Counted from the first letter of the stretch, positions 35,380 through 48,758 are shown. The stretch: 64,000 bases of DNA from Gamsiella multidivaricata (GCF_025024155.1 NW_026251737.1:248001-312000); one strand, 5' to 3'. A program made the numbers and translations. The notes: generated from the sequence alone by a model not told the origin.

Positions 35380-36935
35380 ATCCAGCCCGCAGTTACGAGC
35401 ACACAGAGCATGGAACAGCATAGAGACAATGCGACATAAAACTTCAATTGATCCATGTGTATATGTCTCAAGATTGTGAAATTGAATAGAGATGGCTTGC
35501 TTAGATCGTCAATACTCTCCATGCCTTGCCCGAACGCGTCTTTTTTTGCGTAGAACTAGACCCTTTATCCGAAAGATGGACCGTTCCCCCCTAGATTTGT
35601 AATGGTCTCTGCAGCCCCCTAGCTTGCTGAGCTAGAAAGCAGATAGATGAACAACAAGATCACGTTAAACAGCGGAATCATATCCTGTGCACGCGTGTTC
35701 ACGCAAAAGGTATGCTCGGCATTTAGTTAGTCATCTTATCTTTTTTTTTGTTTCTCCGCGTTTGTTGTTGTGGTTGTCCATTCCAAGGCCGATGGTTGTT
35801 GTTTATTGGCGTGCGCCATCTTCCCCACCCACTTTATCTCGGACCCACCATCATCACGCATGCCCATGCTAGTCTACACTACTACATCACCCGAGTGAGC
35901 TCCTCTTCCCCACCCCCACCTTTTGTTTGGTATCATTCTCCCTCATGCGCTCAGGGCCATTGACCCAGTTTTTACTGCTTCCAAATTTCCTGGGTCACTA
36001 GCCAAAGTTGCCCAATCGGAAGACTTTGTGTAACCCAACTCCACTTCTTCATCTACTTTCTTTTCTCCACTCTTGCTGTCGCCTTTTGCTTTCAATATGA
36101 ATGAGTCCAGATGTCTTTTTATTACCCAAAAACTGTGTGGAAAGTAGGGTTCCGAACTGGACGTTCAACAAAGGATTAGGCGCGGGAAGAATCGTTTGAG
36201 GGTGGATCGAAAAAAATGCCCTTGTGTTCATGTTACAAACAGAGGACCGCTTGAAAACAAAATGATGGCAGATGGTATCATTTTATCCTGCAGCTCGCTC
36301 TCTCACACCTGCTGTCTCCATGTACTTCGACAACGTCTGACTACTACTTCGCAATGGATTTTGAATCCTGGTGATTCAGGGATTGACGAGTACCGATTTC
36401 GCTATGTGGGTTCCAGAACCTCTGTGCTCGTTGTTCTCATGTGTGTGCGTGTCTTTATGCAATTTTTTTTTCCTCGCCCTAGCTGCTTGCCCAAATGCTC
36501 ACTTTCTTTTGTGTTCCCTCCCTTTGGTTTACACACTCAGAGGCTTGAAGGAAGGGACTTTGTACAGCTTTTCGATTGAGTCGCGGGCTTGTAAAGGATC
36601 ATTTAGGCATTTTTGTTTTTGTTTTTTCTTGTAGCTGAAGCAGACTACTTTAACCTTAGTCTCAGGGCGCTCGATAAAGAAGGAGGGATCCTGCAGGACC
36701 AGGCTGTCGGAAGTACAGACCGCAACGTACGTTCAACAGAGTACATCCAGCGGACACATCGCACTACTCTTTTTCGTATTTAAACACGGCTGTCAATTCT
36801 CTTTTGCAGTTTTTTTTTTTTCTCTGTGCTCCTCCCACGCCTTCTTCTGCACCTTATCCTTTATTTTTCTCCTCCTCTGGCCAAGACTCTTGACTTGTAC
36901 ACATATTGCCTCGCGCTTGCATTACTGTAAATCCA
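35380..36935. other. intergenic, upstream of molybdate transporter gene
   Basis: No gene is recognised. T-rich and pyrimidine-rich tracts occur at about 35740-35960 and 36790-36900; the latter is the likely leader of the transporter gene. Open frames on both strands are short and overlap each other. Confidence 0.5.
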
Positions 36936-38500
36936 ATGTCTGAAGTCCTCCCAACAACGCAGCCCCAGGATAACCATCAGCACGATGGTTACGGCTCAGC
37001 GGTGAAGGAGAATGTCAAAGAACGTCTGGTCTCCTTCAAGTCCGGGTTCCGTCTTGGAGAGATGAGCGGAGCGCTAGGTGATCTGGGAACGCTCCTGCCC
37101 ATCCTCCTGTCCTTGGCTCTCACGGGCCAAGTCGATCTGACCGCCAGTTTGATCTTTGGAGGCGTCTGGAACATCCTCACCGGCATCATGTTTAGGATCC
37201 CCATGTGTGTTCAGCCCATGAAATGTAAGTCGAACGATCTCCACAATCAAATACCCATCTCGACATTTGGTGCCTAAGGGGTTTACTGACAAAGGTTATT
37301 GTTTTGCTTTCTCTAGCTATCGCCGCGATCGCATTGACGAACCACATGTCTCTGGGTGCGCTCATGGGCGCCGGCATGTCCGTCTCGACCGTGATCTTCG
37401 TCCTCGGCGTGACCCGAACCATCCATCTCGTCAAAAGGTACACCCCCATGGCCGTAATCCGCGGTATCCAGCTCGGAACCGCCGTCTCCTTTGCAGGCAA
37501 GGCCGCCGATCTTGTGAAACAGGCAAAGACCTTCGGTGGCGATGGCTGGGACTGGGCCAACAACTACGAATGGGCTATCGTTGCCTTCATCATCGTCTTC
37601 ATGTTCTACTACCGCGCCAAGCGTATCCCTACCGCCATGATCCTCTTCGCGATCGGACTTATCATTGCCTTCATCAAACTCTACACTAATCCACCTGCCA
37701 AGGCCGTCTACCCCAAGATCGGCGTCTACACCGTCTCGGTCACGGTTCCGACTGCTGAAGAATTCAAGCACGGGTTCCTGTCCGCTGGTCTTGGTCAGAT
37801 TCCACTCACGGCATTGAATTCTGTCATCGCCCTCGCCGCCCTGGCCCAGGACCTGTTCCCAGAGCGCCCTGCAAGCACACCTACCATCTCCATCTCGATC
37901 GGCCTGATGAACCTAGTCGGCTGCTTCTTTGGCTCCATGCCCTTCTGCCACGGCTCCGGTGGTCTCGCTGCCCAGTATCGCTTCGGTGCCCGTACTGAAG
38001 TCTCCATCATCGTCTTGGGAACCCTCAAAATCTTCTTTGGTCTCTTCTTTGGCTCCTCGCTCTTAGGCCTGATCCAATGCTTCCCGACCGCCATCTTGGG
38101 CGTGATGCTCTTTGTCAGTGGTATCGAGCTCGGTGCTGTCGCACGTACCGTCAACGATGGCGTCGCCAGCGACGTGAAGCGCCATGCTAATTTCATCATC
38201 ATGATTACGACAGCCGGCATGCTCGTCGGCTTCAAGAACGATGGAATTGGTTTCCTGGGTGGAATGGTCGTCGCCATTTGCTTCTACGTCGGAGCGCGTT
38301 TTGGTGGATCCATGGATGAGGATAACACTGGTGTCATCCCTGAGCAGCAGCAACAGGAGCAGGCGGCTCTTCAGGCCAACTCGACTGCAAGGAACAATGA
38401 CGAGTATGAGGATCCTTCTATTCGTAAGGCACCCATAGTGGATCCTGAACAAGTTGAGGAGCCAACTCATCTGGAAGAGACGCGTCCCGCGCGCACGTAA
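36936..38500 (+). CDS. molybdate transporter, MOT1-like family
   Basis: Predicted polytopic transporter of 490 residues. Exons 36936..37224 and 37317..38500; the junction reads QPMK|SIAAIA. The start ATG 36936 is the first ATG in frame. Motifs typical of the MOT1 family, relatives of sulfate permeases without a STAS domain, are GALGDLGTLLPIL, FRIPMCVQPMKSIAA, AVIRGIQLG, GLGQIPLTALNSVIA, MPFCHGSGGLAAQYRFGART and FPTAILGVML. Ten or so hydrophobic helices are apparent. The C-terminal tail of about 60 residues is hydrophilic (Gln- and Glu-rich) and contains no STAS fold. Molybdate is the known substrate of studied homologues; transport direction and membrane are not readable here. It converges with NPL4, stops 189 bases apart. 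Confidence 0.88.
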
Positions 38501-38689
38501 AACGCGGTCTACCTTATCTAGTGCACATATCTTCATAATATACATTCTTGTCAATCTTCGGTCGAGTGGATTTTTTTTTTTTCAGTCTTTTGTTCAGTTT
38601 ATTCAGGCAGTAGTGGCAAAAAGATAGGGCGGAAAAGAGAAAAATCCATGCAAACAACAGGATTGAGAGCACAGTACTACAATTCTCTT

Positions 38690-41193
38690 TTAACCCATGG
38701 GAAGACCGCACATCTCGCAATTCTCGTCCCCGTGTGTGTTCAAGAATGTACAGTGACGACATGTCCATGGAGCAGTGGCAGATGCGCCCGAAGAACCGCC
38801 TGCACCTCTGCCTGAGGACGACGAAGAACCCTGCCCTCCTCGGGATGAGCCCGCAGACTCCTTCAGGACCGTCAATAATGTCTGCCACCCTGGTGTCTGC
38901 ACGAGTTTGTTGGCATCTTCCTCCTTGTGCAAAAGCGCGACGCGGACCAAAAGATTCATCTCGTCCTGTGAAAAATTGTGAGTTGGAATAGTATGGATGA
39001 GCGATCGAGATCCAATGTAGTATCAGCACATGCAATTTGCAGCAGAAAACATAAAAAACTTACTGTATCGTTTAGAATACCCATGCTGCGGGCGAACAGC
39101 AAAAAGTGAAAGTTAGATGCGAGTTCAACCAGATTTCCAGACTCCAGATACCGATGCAACGATGCCGCATCCTGCACAAATGCCCCGACTCTGTTCTCGA
39201 TAGGAAAGTCCTTTGGTGATTTGAACATGGGAGACGCCTTAACGGGGAAACCATGTGTTACCTATATTGTTGCAATTTTGAAAGATCAGTCTGGGCGATG
39301 AACCATGCATTCAGCATTATAAAAATATACCCGGTTTAAGCAGCCCTTTGCCCCTTACGTTGACAAGAAGGTACTCGACCGGGAAGGAGGGTTTGGCATC
39401 CTTCTGGACCACAAGGTTGTACTCGTTCTTATACTTGAAAAACACGTCGGGAATGTAGCGATCAGTCGTTGCCTCCCTTACGCGCATGATGCCTGGCTCC
39501 ACACTGGGCTCTACGATATCAGCATCCACCATGCCAACACAGGTGTTGGAAACTTGGTACGAGGACACGTCGATGTTCCCCTCCTGATTTCCACCAATAA
39601 CGCATGTGACAAACTTGGACCCGAAGGTTCCTGTGGACGAGTATTTGGTCGCATTCGGGTACTTTTGTTGCATCACCGCCGCAAACTGGCATTCCTGTGA
39701 CGAGAAGAAGTACGAGTCGATATGTCGTTTACAAAGGACCGTTCCCTTGCCAGAGCCATCATCTGTCAGGTCTGTGTAGATCATACCCACGCGCTGAAGT
39801 CCACAGGCGCCTGCCATCTCATCTGCCCTTTTTTCTCCGTAGATAGGGTCCTCCAGCTTCAATCCTTCGCTGTCGCCCTCTTGTGGGGGCTCATAGATCG
39901 CTTCTACTACTGCTTTGATGCCGAGAGGCACTTCTGAGTAAGGCTCATATCTTCCATACATGTAGCCGAAACGCTGAAGCCCAGTCGTGCGCCAATAATT
40001 GATGAAGTTGTCGATGATAGTTGCGCTGGAAAATTCGACATGGTCCACCAATCTGAATGGCTGGAAACATAAGACAGACATAGATCAGCATCTCAAATTG
40101 CAATCTTGGAATGGTCAGTTCAAGCAATAAAAGTTGGGTTTGTAAGCCTACCTGTCGCTGCAAGGTGATGGCACTGGGTTGGCATTTCGTACAGATACTG
40201 GCGGGCCATGGTGGATGTCCAGAGCTGCAGTTGGTTTTGACCTTGTATGATGGCTCCTCGAGCGAGGGCAGAGTGATGTAGGAAGTTCCTTGCTTTTTGT
40301 CGTGTGCGCCCAATTTCCGCAAGTAGGCATGGAACGACAAGCTCTTGATCTTGTGCTCCTCCAAGTATGCTGGGTCGAAAGGTTCGAGAGGCATGCAGTA
40401 GTCGCACATTCCATTCGCGGCATGTTTGCAGCTGAACATCACAAACATAAGGTATTAGTAAGCAACTTCACGGTAACACTCCAAGCGTAGGCCTTATGCT
40501 GCCGAAACAGAGAAAGATCGATGACGACGTACAATTTCGGATCCTTTGGCCGCTTGATGAGTCCGTCCTGCGAGTCGAGGTAGTCGTCCACTGCATCCTG
40601 GACTACTGTCGAAGAAGATCTAGTGTCAGGTTGTACCGCAGCCTCTGCGAATCCGATATAGAGCAGATCGCCGTGCCTTTTGATGGCAAAAAGGGCAATG
40701 ACAATTTAGTATCCCGAAAAAAAAAAAGATAAAAATCTCTGCGCCTCATTATCAGAAGCAAAAGGCAACATACTTGACGTTGAGCTGACCCAAGGTCTTT
40801 CCTGAGAGGCTATCCATTGGTGTGGCTCCTGCATTGGGCTGGTCGCTGATGGTGATGGTGGACGAATCCGTGATCTTCAGCTCCTTAGCGATCTACTCCG
40901 TATACCAAAAGAATAGTACAGTCAGCTATCCCACCCGAGATCATATATTGGTGCCTCTCAAGGACCATGCCCATACCTTATCTCGGAGAATGATAATATC
41001 ATCGCTTGGGCTCACTTCTATGCGATGGGTGCCCTCTTTGCTTCGCACTCGAACAAGCTAGAGTTGACGCAGTCAAAAGGTCGCAAACGGCCATGTCAGC
41101 GAACAGCGCCAAGGAATCGCATGAAAAGCGGGGCATGAGCTTGCTGTCGTCGTCATTCTCATTCCTGGACAATGTTCCATTTGTCCTTACCAT
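38690..41193 (-). CDS. NPL4: NPL4, ubiquitin-recognition cofactor of Cdc48
   Basis: With Ufd1 it recruits ubiquitylated clients to the Cdc48/p97 unfoldase (ERAD and other extraction). Eight deduced exons: 41193..41191, 41057..40977, 40892..40774, 40676..40533, 40431..40152, 40060..39359, 39261..39064 and 38965..38690; 600 residues, all phases consistent. The N-terminal ubiquitin-like domain begins [16 protein letters not shown], matching yeast MLIRFRSKNGTHR. Next come the zinc-finger segment ([12 protein letters not shown] ... [14 protein letters not shown]), the MPN-fold core ([33 protein letters not shown]), and the C-terminal domain. A RanBP2/NZF finger ([10 protein letters not shown]...CEMCGLP) closes the protein. 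Exon 1 codes only for the initiator Met, supported by the homologous start and by GTAAGG directly after the ATG. Confidence 0.95.
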
Positions 41194-41348
41194 GATGTCG
41201 AGTGTGGTGTAGAGGCGGGGTGGTGTAATGGGAAGGTGAATGAGCTCGATGGAAGTTGCAGAAAAACGACTCAGGCATGCTGAAGAAGGAGTACGTAAGA
41301 CCGTGACCGGCTGCAAACCGTAAAAAACGCGTTATTTAAAGTTTTATT

Positions 41349-42566
41349 TTACGAAAGGGCCACAGAGCCAACTTTTTGGCCAATCTTCCACGCGACGCGA
41401 CGCACAGTGATGGAGCAGTGCCTGAGATCATGTCCCAATTCGCCTTCCAATTCAGTCATGGTATCCACAATGTCTTCGTTCAGAACATTTCCTCCCAAGG
41501 CCCATGCAAAACTGGCGTGAAACTGCGGATCTTCATAGAATGCTGGCTGGCAATACCGCTCTACTATCATATCCATCTCACTTACAAGACTCTCTATCTG
41601 TGCACAAAAAACCATAAAATCGCATGAGTTGAATGATAAGAGATAAGTTACGTCTGTGAGAAGGACGTTCCTAACCATGAAATAGTTACCTCCGCATGTC
41701 CAGACCCTACCCGTAGACTCAGGAATGACCGCGTCTTGTCTTCGTTGGCAAAACTCTGCACACCAGAAAACGACACGCTGAACCTTTATAAATGTGACAG
41801 ATAGCTATCAGTCGAGATATCGTGCTGTACGAGTGCCACAATTGCTTTAGGACCTGTACCGTACTTCTTCCGTTTCTTGAAGGCGTCTCTGACATCAGAT
41901 GCGAATCGTCCAGTGTGCAGCTCTTGCAAATAGAGCGGTTTCGTCAGGCTGATATGCAATTCCGTCGCGTCCTCTGAGGCCTCCGCTTCAATTGGGGTCG
42001 TGTTTTTGCTATTTTTTGAAGCAATCGATTCGAGCAACGAGACGGTGCCTGGAGCCGACTTTCGGGCGACCTTGATTAAGGTTGTCACAATATCGAAGAG
42101 CTCACTAGACAACTTCACTGATGTTAATCGTGTCAGGTAATCAGATTCTTTAACCACACGAGCGGTTTTGAACGGAAATATCTGTTCTGCTTACCTTCGA
42201 GATAAACATGTACTGGCCAGGAGCCGTCAATGTGGGCACGCGTCCGGGTTCGACCCTGGTGTCGCTCTGGATTGTCAGCAGGTCGCTCCCTGTCCCTGAA
42301 GAGGTCAGTCAATGAATTTGGAAGTGGTGGGAGGGCTATCTTGATCCTGAATAACAGTATGAGTGCTTCAAAGTAATTGGTACAACTACAATAGGACGAC
42401 ATTGGATGTGTGGTCAATCAGCATACCTCTTTGGGGGTACTCGCTCCGAGTCGTCTTGTATCGTACGTTTTGTTATGGATTGCTCCTTCAGCTCCATCTT
42501 CTTATCTAGGCTGAATACTTCCTCTTCTTCCTCTTCTGACGAGCTTCCATAGTCCACCAACGGCAT
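41349..42566 (-). CDS. USB1: U6 snRNA 3'-5' phosphodiesterase
   Basis: Usb1/Mpn1 trims the 3' oligo-U tail of U6 snRNA and leaves a terminal phosphate, acting in the nucleus. Exons 42566..42427, 42346..42195, 42147..41865, 41783..41690 and 41597..41349; 305 residues. The start MPLVDYGSSSEEEEEE has the usual acidic N-terminus. LPPLPNSLTDLF and HQGRTRTRAHIDGSWPVHVYLE match the family. The two catalytic HxS motifs of the 2H phosphoesterase fold are present, HIS in LHISLTKPL and HAS in FHASFAWALGG. FANEDKTRSFLSLRVGSGHAE aligns with the human NQEKTRTFIGLEVTSGHAQ strand. The second intron is just 47 bases, so its exact acceptor is the least certain junction. Head to head with RAD5. Confidence 0.92.
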
Positions 42567-42743
42567 TTCAAAAAATAAAAAATAAAAAATAGCGAGTTGG
42601 AGATGAGCAAGGGACGCCTTGACAATTCCTTTTTTCATTTATCCATTTTTGGTGGCGCGTAGGATGTGTTTTGATTTCTTTTTTCAAGGCACGTCTACTT
42701 TTTGAGCGAGCACACCTTCAACTCAACACATTATTGTCCCATC
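42567..42743. promoter_or_regulatory. 177-base bidirectional USB1/RAD5 promoter
   Basis: The two start codons are divergent and only 177 bases apart, so the genes must share one promoter region and both 5' leaders are short. It contains poly-A/T stretches but no clear TATA box or MluI cell-cycle box. Confidence 0.7.
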
Positions 42744-45700
42744 ATGGCAGCTGTTCACCATGTCCCTGAGCACCTGTCCACTTTGGCAGACGTCCTGGGC
42801 CCTGATGTCGACATTGCCATACTCGAGAAACTACATGTCATCTCTGACGGAAACTTGAACCGCGCCATCAATCATTTTTATGAAGGAACCTATCATAACG
42901 CCACCATCCCAGCACCAACTCGAACGCAGGCGCCGGCGCCAGCAAATATCCCACAGCCTTATAAGAAAACAACACCTAATTCTTCCAGGGACACTGACCT
43001 CATACTCGAAGATTTGAGCGAAAATACATCCGGATCTGGAAGCTGTAGTGTCAAACGGAAAGCGTACGACTCAATCTTCCCCAAGTACCTCGGCGAGCTC
43101 ACCATTATTGCCTTTGCACTTGGAGGGATAGTCAAGATCGAGGCAGGAGAGCAAGTGATTTTTGATAGAGCGAAGCCTAATCCACAACATCAATTCTCTC
43201 GGAAAAAGAAAGGATCAGGGTCCGCTACGACCGGTTGGGGCGGAAAGGCACTCAAGGAGAACAACGTCGTCCGGTTCACAAAGCAGAACGGATTCGAGAT
43301 CGGAAGATTACAGATCGATACATCTCGTTGGGTTTCAAAGTTGATGGACTATGGACTTGCAGAGTTCCAGGGCACGATCATCTTGGCACCGCCAATACTT
43401 CAAACTGGAGCTGAGATTGTCTTATCGATGCGCTGTTACTTGACAGCGGCAGCCTTTACATCTTTCGGATCTAACCAGAATATCGTACCCAAGTCAAAGT
43501 CCGGCTCGGCCACGTTCGTGAATGAGGCACTTGAGACGGGGGGTGAACTTGAGCTCAAGTATCGGAAATACGCTGTGAACGCCATGTTTCGGGATCTAGC
43601 TTTGGCGCCTGTTGCCACCAATACCATATGTGGTCCGCGTGATCGAGGGATTGAGATTTTCAGCTCTACCCCAGAAGGATCCACACAGGCGTTGAATGGC
43701 GAGAACGAAGAGAATGAGAGCGAACCAGAGGTCTCGGACAAGGAACTGGATGTACTTTATGAGAAGGCTCAGCAACATGGACGGGAGTTTGCTCCGATGG
43801 ATCCGCCTTCGACTATGACTTACATCTTGAAGCCATATCAGCGTGAGGCTCTGGCATGGATGCACTGCAAGGAAAATCAAGGGGAGTCGAGCGAGAAGCA
43901 CAAGACCCTTCATCCGCTCTGGGAGGAGTACGAGTTCGCCAAGGAGGATGGCTATGAGCCCAGGTCGGAGGAACCGAAGAGGTACTACTTCAACCCATAC
44001 TCAAGCGAGATGAGTCTCGAGTTCCCCACGAGTGACCAGCGTTGTCGAGGAGGAATCCTAGCTGACGAGATGGGCTTAGGCAAGACGATCGAGATTCTCA
44101 GCTTAGTGCACGCGAATAGCATGGATAGGGCGACCCTCGATTCGCCCGAGGAGGCCTTTGCGCGGCTATCGACTTCCAATACTCAACGGCGAAAGTTATC
44201 GCCAACGACGCTGATTGTGTGTCCAATGAGCTTAATATCTCAATGGAGGGATGAGGCTATCAATTCTTCGGACGGATCACTGAAGGTCGAGGTCTATTAC
44301 GGTGATTCAAGAGACTGGTCTGACGTGACCTTGGTTCAGAAAAATGCGCCGGATGTACTGATCACCAGCTATGGAACCGTTATGTCGGAATTCTCGTCGC
44401 TCACCGGAGGGCAGGACCTCAACGACAACAGAAGGCCGACCAGTTTGGAAGAGATCAAAGCTCAAAACATCTGGAAAAAAGGAAGCGCCCTTTTTAATGG
44501 TAAGCTCGTTTGTCGGTTTCTAGTAATTTGCATGTGAGAAGACTGTAAGATGCTAACGCCTTTACACTTTTTGGCTCTTTTAGTCGAGTTTCATAGGGTT
44601 GTTTTAGACGAGGCGCATCAGATCAAAAGCCGGTTGACGAAGACAGCCAAGGCCTGCTACGCCATCAACTCTGTGCGGCGCTGGGTTGTCACTGGAACAC
44701 CGATCCAGAATAAATTGGAGGATCTCTTTTCGTTGGTACATTTCCTCCGAGCAGAACCATGGTCGAATTTCTCGTTCTGGCGCACCTTCATCACGATTCC
44801 ATTTGAGTCCAAGGACAAGGACAAGGCTATGAAGGTCATTACATCGGTCCTGGAACCATTGGTCTTGAGGAGGACAAAAACAACAAAGGACGAGAACGGA
44901 AACCCGATTGTGATGCTGCCAGAGCGCACTGTTGAGATTGAATACCTTCAGTTTTCTGAGCAGGAGAACGATATCTATCAGGCGCTATTCAAGGACGGAA
45001 AGACGAAATTCAACCACTACTGCAGAGCTGGCACAGTATTGCGGCACTATGCCAGCATTTTTCAGCTGCTCATGAGGTATGTTTGTCAGCCTGTTGTCTT
45101 CCCGCCCTTCCACATGATTCCCCGTTCTTCAAATCCACTAATACTGATATGGGATGGATAGGATGCGGCAAGTTTGCGATCACCCACTTTTAGTTGTAGG
45201 AAGGAATAAGCCGACGAATTCGTCAGAAGGAGGCATTGATCTAAAGGATGGCCCTATTCAACTGGAGGAACTGATGGCAAAATTCTCGGCGGACGGTGAT
45301 CAAAAAGAGCAGACGTTTGGAGCAAGCGTTCTGCAGAACTTGATGTCGAACACCGGCGAAGTCCCAGAATGTCCAGTCTGCTTTGAAGATATGGCCGATG
45401 GAGTTCTCATGCCATGCATGCATGCAGCCTGTCGTAGCTGCGTACTAGATTATCTTCAGGTACGTAACTTCGACTCATGAGGAAGAAGATCCATCTACCA
45501 GCTTGCGGACTAAATTTTAACTTGACATTGCAATGCGACTTAGTTACGCGACGACAGAGGCGAGAAGGGAGAGTGTCCAGTCTGCAGGCAAGGTCCGATC
45601 ACAGAAGCTGACCTGATAGAGTACTCCACGTCGGATGCAACAGAACAGAAGAATGAGGATTTCGACACTAAGTGTTCAGACATCGCGGCCGGCAATGTGC

Positions 45701-46415
45701 TCATGGCTGAAGGCGTTAAGGCTGAGGGCAATGGTGACAGCGGTAATAGCAATGGCGGTCGGGTGGTTCAGATTCGACGGAACAACTTCAAGTCGTCCGC
45801 AAAACTGGATGCACTCATGCAGGATCTTATTCGGGTTCGGAAGACGGAGCCAGACGCAAAATCTGTCATCTTTTCTCAATTTACGGGCATGTTGGATTTG
45901 ATCGAGTCGATTTTGGTGAGGGATGGGTTCCAATTTTTGAGACTCGATGGGACTCATAGTCAAGCGACCCGTGAAAAGACTCTGCAGTCATTCAAGGCGC
46001 CAGATCACCCGGCTAGCGTGATCCTGATCAGCTTACGCGCTGGAGGCGTCGGATTGAACTTGACCGCTGCCAGTCGGGTCTACATGATGGTAAGTTAATC
46101 TCAGTTTTGGATTGTTCTTTGTGTCACAAAAGTTTTCTGACATGATGGTTGCCTGCGTTTTCTTTTCTTTTCTTTTTGAATTACTAATAGGATCCATGGT
46201 GGAATTATGCAATTGAGTCCCAGGCGATCGACAGAGTTCATCGCATTGGACAGACCAAGCCTGTTGTGGTCAAACGATTCATTATCCAGGATTCTGTGGA
46301 GGAAAAGATCCTGGGCATCCAAAGCCGAAAGAACGCACTGGCCTCAGGACTGGGCATGACCAAGATGGAGGCACAAAGCGCGAGAATGGAGGACTTGCAG
46401 GAGATTTTCTCATAG
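42744..46415 (+). CDS. RAD5: RAD5-type SWI2/SNF2 helicase and RING E3 ligase
   Basis: Rad5/HLTF-family enzyme for error-free post-replication repair: fork-remodelling ATPase and E3 for Lys63 polyubiquitylation of PCNA with Ubc13-Mms2. Exons 42744..44499, 44584..45076, 45162..45459, 45544..46089 and 46191..46415 give 1105 residues. Residues 15-50 resemble a UBA-like helix set (NLNRAINHFYEG). A HIRAN domain follows at about 110-250 (FPKYLGELTIIAFALGG). The SNF2 ATPase has Walker A GGILADEMGLGKTIE (about 434-448) and DEAH (VVLDEAHQIK, D594). The inserted RING is C820xxC, C835xH837xxC840xxC843, C860xxC863, a perfect C3HC4. The C-terminal helicase lobe holds SQFTGMLDLIE and RVHRIGQT. All hallmarks are intact. 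Confidence 0.96.
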
Positions 46416-47150
46416 GCTACAGAATGCACCATTTCTTTCTTTCTTTGATCTCTTTCTTTTTTATTTTTTATTTTTTATTTTTCGGACGCAGCAATATTTT
46501 AACGCATGTATTTATATGAATTATTGTATGTATTTTATCAACATTCTCTTGAGGGAGCCGAGGCCACGGACCAAATAAACCAATGGCAGATTGCTTTTCA
46601 ACTATTGTTCCTTGTTTCGAAAGAATATAACGAGCTGTTGTACTTGCAGCCTTGACGTGGGATGCGATCGACAGCATCCAACAAGACATGCAAGATGCTC
46701 TCAACTAGCTAGCGATGTGATGAGCCAAAGTCGAACCAGCGTATCATGAAACATTGTCGGTGCTCAAAATGCAGAACATCTGCGCGCGCGGCTGCAATTA
46801 TTTGTTTATGCGTGTGTGTGTGTGTGTAGCGGGGAGGGGAAAATGCGTGCACAAAGAAATGTGCGAGCGGACAGTCGGTGGTCCAACAGCGTAGTAGTCT
46901 ATGGAGGTCATCGGATTAGCGTCTTTTTTGTATGAATTAGGGCAGCAGAGGTTTAGACCGACACGGCTTGAGATGGTATCGAAGGATAGCCCTGTTCAAA
47001 CAAACTTTTAATAAACACGAGTATAATGCTTTGTAGTCAACATGGATGATTATGGTTTTATTTGTACAAGTAGAAGCGATGAATTGGTGTTACGAAGCAT
47101 CCGTCGTAAGAAAAAAGGAAAGGAGGAGGGGGAAGAAGTTGCTTTTGTTC
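46416..47150. other. convergent 3' region, RAD5 / permease
   Basis: No gene is seen. AAATAAACC near 46573 could be a RAD5 polyadenylation signal. A short GTGTGT run lies at about 46810-46828. Another AATAAA (near 47010) lies on the plus strand. Confidence 0.5.
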
Positions 47151-48725
47151 TTAAATGAGGGCATTGAGGATTTTCTTCCAGAGAGGGAGAGGGGCATCCA
47201 TGTCCAGCTTGTCGCTCTCTGTGGGGATGAAACGTCCAGTGTCGAGATCGGCATCTTCGGCCCTGATCATCTTTGTCTTTTTCACGAATTTGTAACCAAA
47301 GAATAAGCAAAGCGAACACACCCATGGGAACCAAGCACCCAACAAGTTTTGTGCATAGGCATCCCGAGCCTTATGGAAGGCTTTGATGTCCGTTGGTGCG
47401 GCATCGGGCCCGGGGTTATGGGGAGGGTTGATGATGGACAGGTAGCAGGTGGCGACTATGCATCCGATACCGATGCAGGTAGCCAGGATGTTGCCATAGG
47501 GATATCCCCAGGAGACGTAGGGCAAATCCGAGACGGGGCGACCCTGCTTCTTCCAGCAGTAACGGAAACGGAAGTGGAGGAACAAAATCAGGATCCAGGA
47601 CTGGAAGATGATGGAGCCGATGATGGAGACGAACCAGGAGAAGACGACTCCAGAGCCGACAAAGATGGTGATCAGAGACAAGCACGAGCACAGCGTGACG
47701 ATGGCGAGGGAGACGACGGGGACACCGCGCGAGTTGGTGTATCCGATCTGCTTGTGGGCCCATCCGTTACGGGAGAGTGAGAGCAGCATGCGCGTGGCAA
47801 CATAAAAGTCCGAGTTGATGGCCGAGAAGACAGAGGTGAAGACGACGGCGTTCATGTAGTTAGCGGCAGCGTTGATACCGGCCTTGGCAAAGACGATGGT
47901 GAAGGGAGCGTTGGCTGCGGAACCGTCAGCGTTGACCAGCTCTGGGTCGTTCACGGGGATGATCGAGGCGAGTAGGAAGACCGAGACGATATAGAAGAAC
48001 GCGATGCGGACCATGACAGTGTTGACAGCCTTGGGGACGTGCTTGTGGGGGTTACGGGACTCGGCAGCGGTGACACCGGTCATCTCGGTACCACCGTAGG
48101 CATATCCGACAGAGACCAAGGTCGTGATGAAGCCGAGGAATCCGCCCTTGAAGGGGGCGCCCTCGACATGCCAGGCGTCCATACCGTACTTTTTGTTTCC
48201 GACGACTCCGGCGTCGACCAAGATACCGCAGATGATGAACATGATGATGGTCAAGACCTTCAAGATCGAGAACCTAAATTGGTCGCAGCAAAATGAAAAA
48301 AAAGGATGAGTTTCTGTTGGGAGTCATTGTCAAAGACAGTTCTCCACACATGGCTGGACAGGGGTTGAAAGACGAAAGGGATTTCTCACCAGTATTCCAA
48401 TTCACCGTATGCCTTGACACCGGCCAAGTTGATGAAGACCATGACCACGATGATCAGCACGGGCACGATCCAGGCTGGGAACTTTGAGTCAGCGGGCAAC
48501 CAGTATCCAACAATGACGGCAGAGGCAGACAGCTCGGCGGGGATGGTCAGAGCCCAGTTGATGAAGTACATCCAGGTCATCTGGAACGAAAAGGCCTCGT
48601 CAAAGACACGGGCACCCCAGGCGTTGAATGCACCGGGGACGGGCAGGAGCGTTGCAATCTCTCCGATGGCCTGGCAGACGAAAACCAACCACAGTCCTAC
48701 AGTTGCGTAGGCTACCACTGAAGTC

Positions 48726-48758
<33 letters not shown>

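Noticed and set aside
42235..42260. B-box-like GGGTTCGACCCTGG
   Set aside because: It lies within USB1 exon 2 and there is no A box at a suitable distance.
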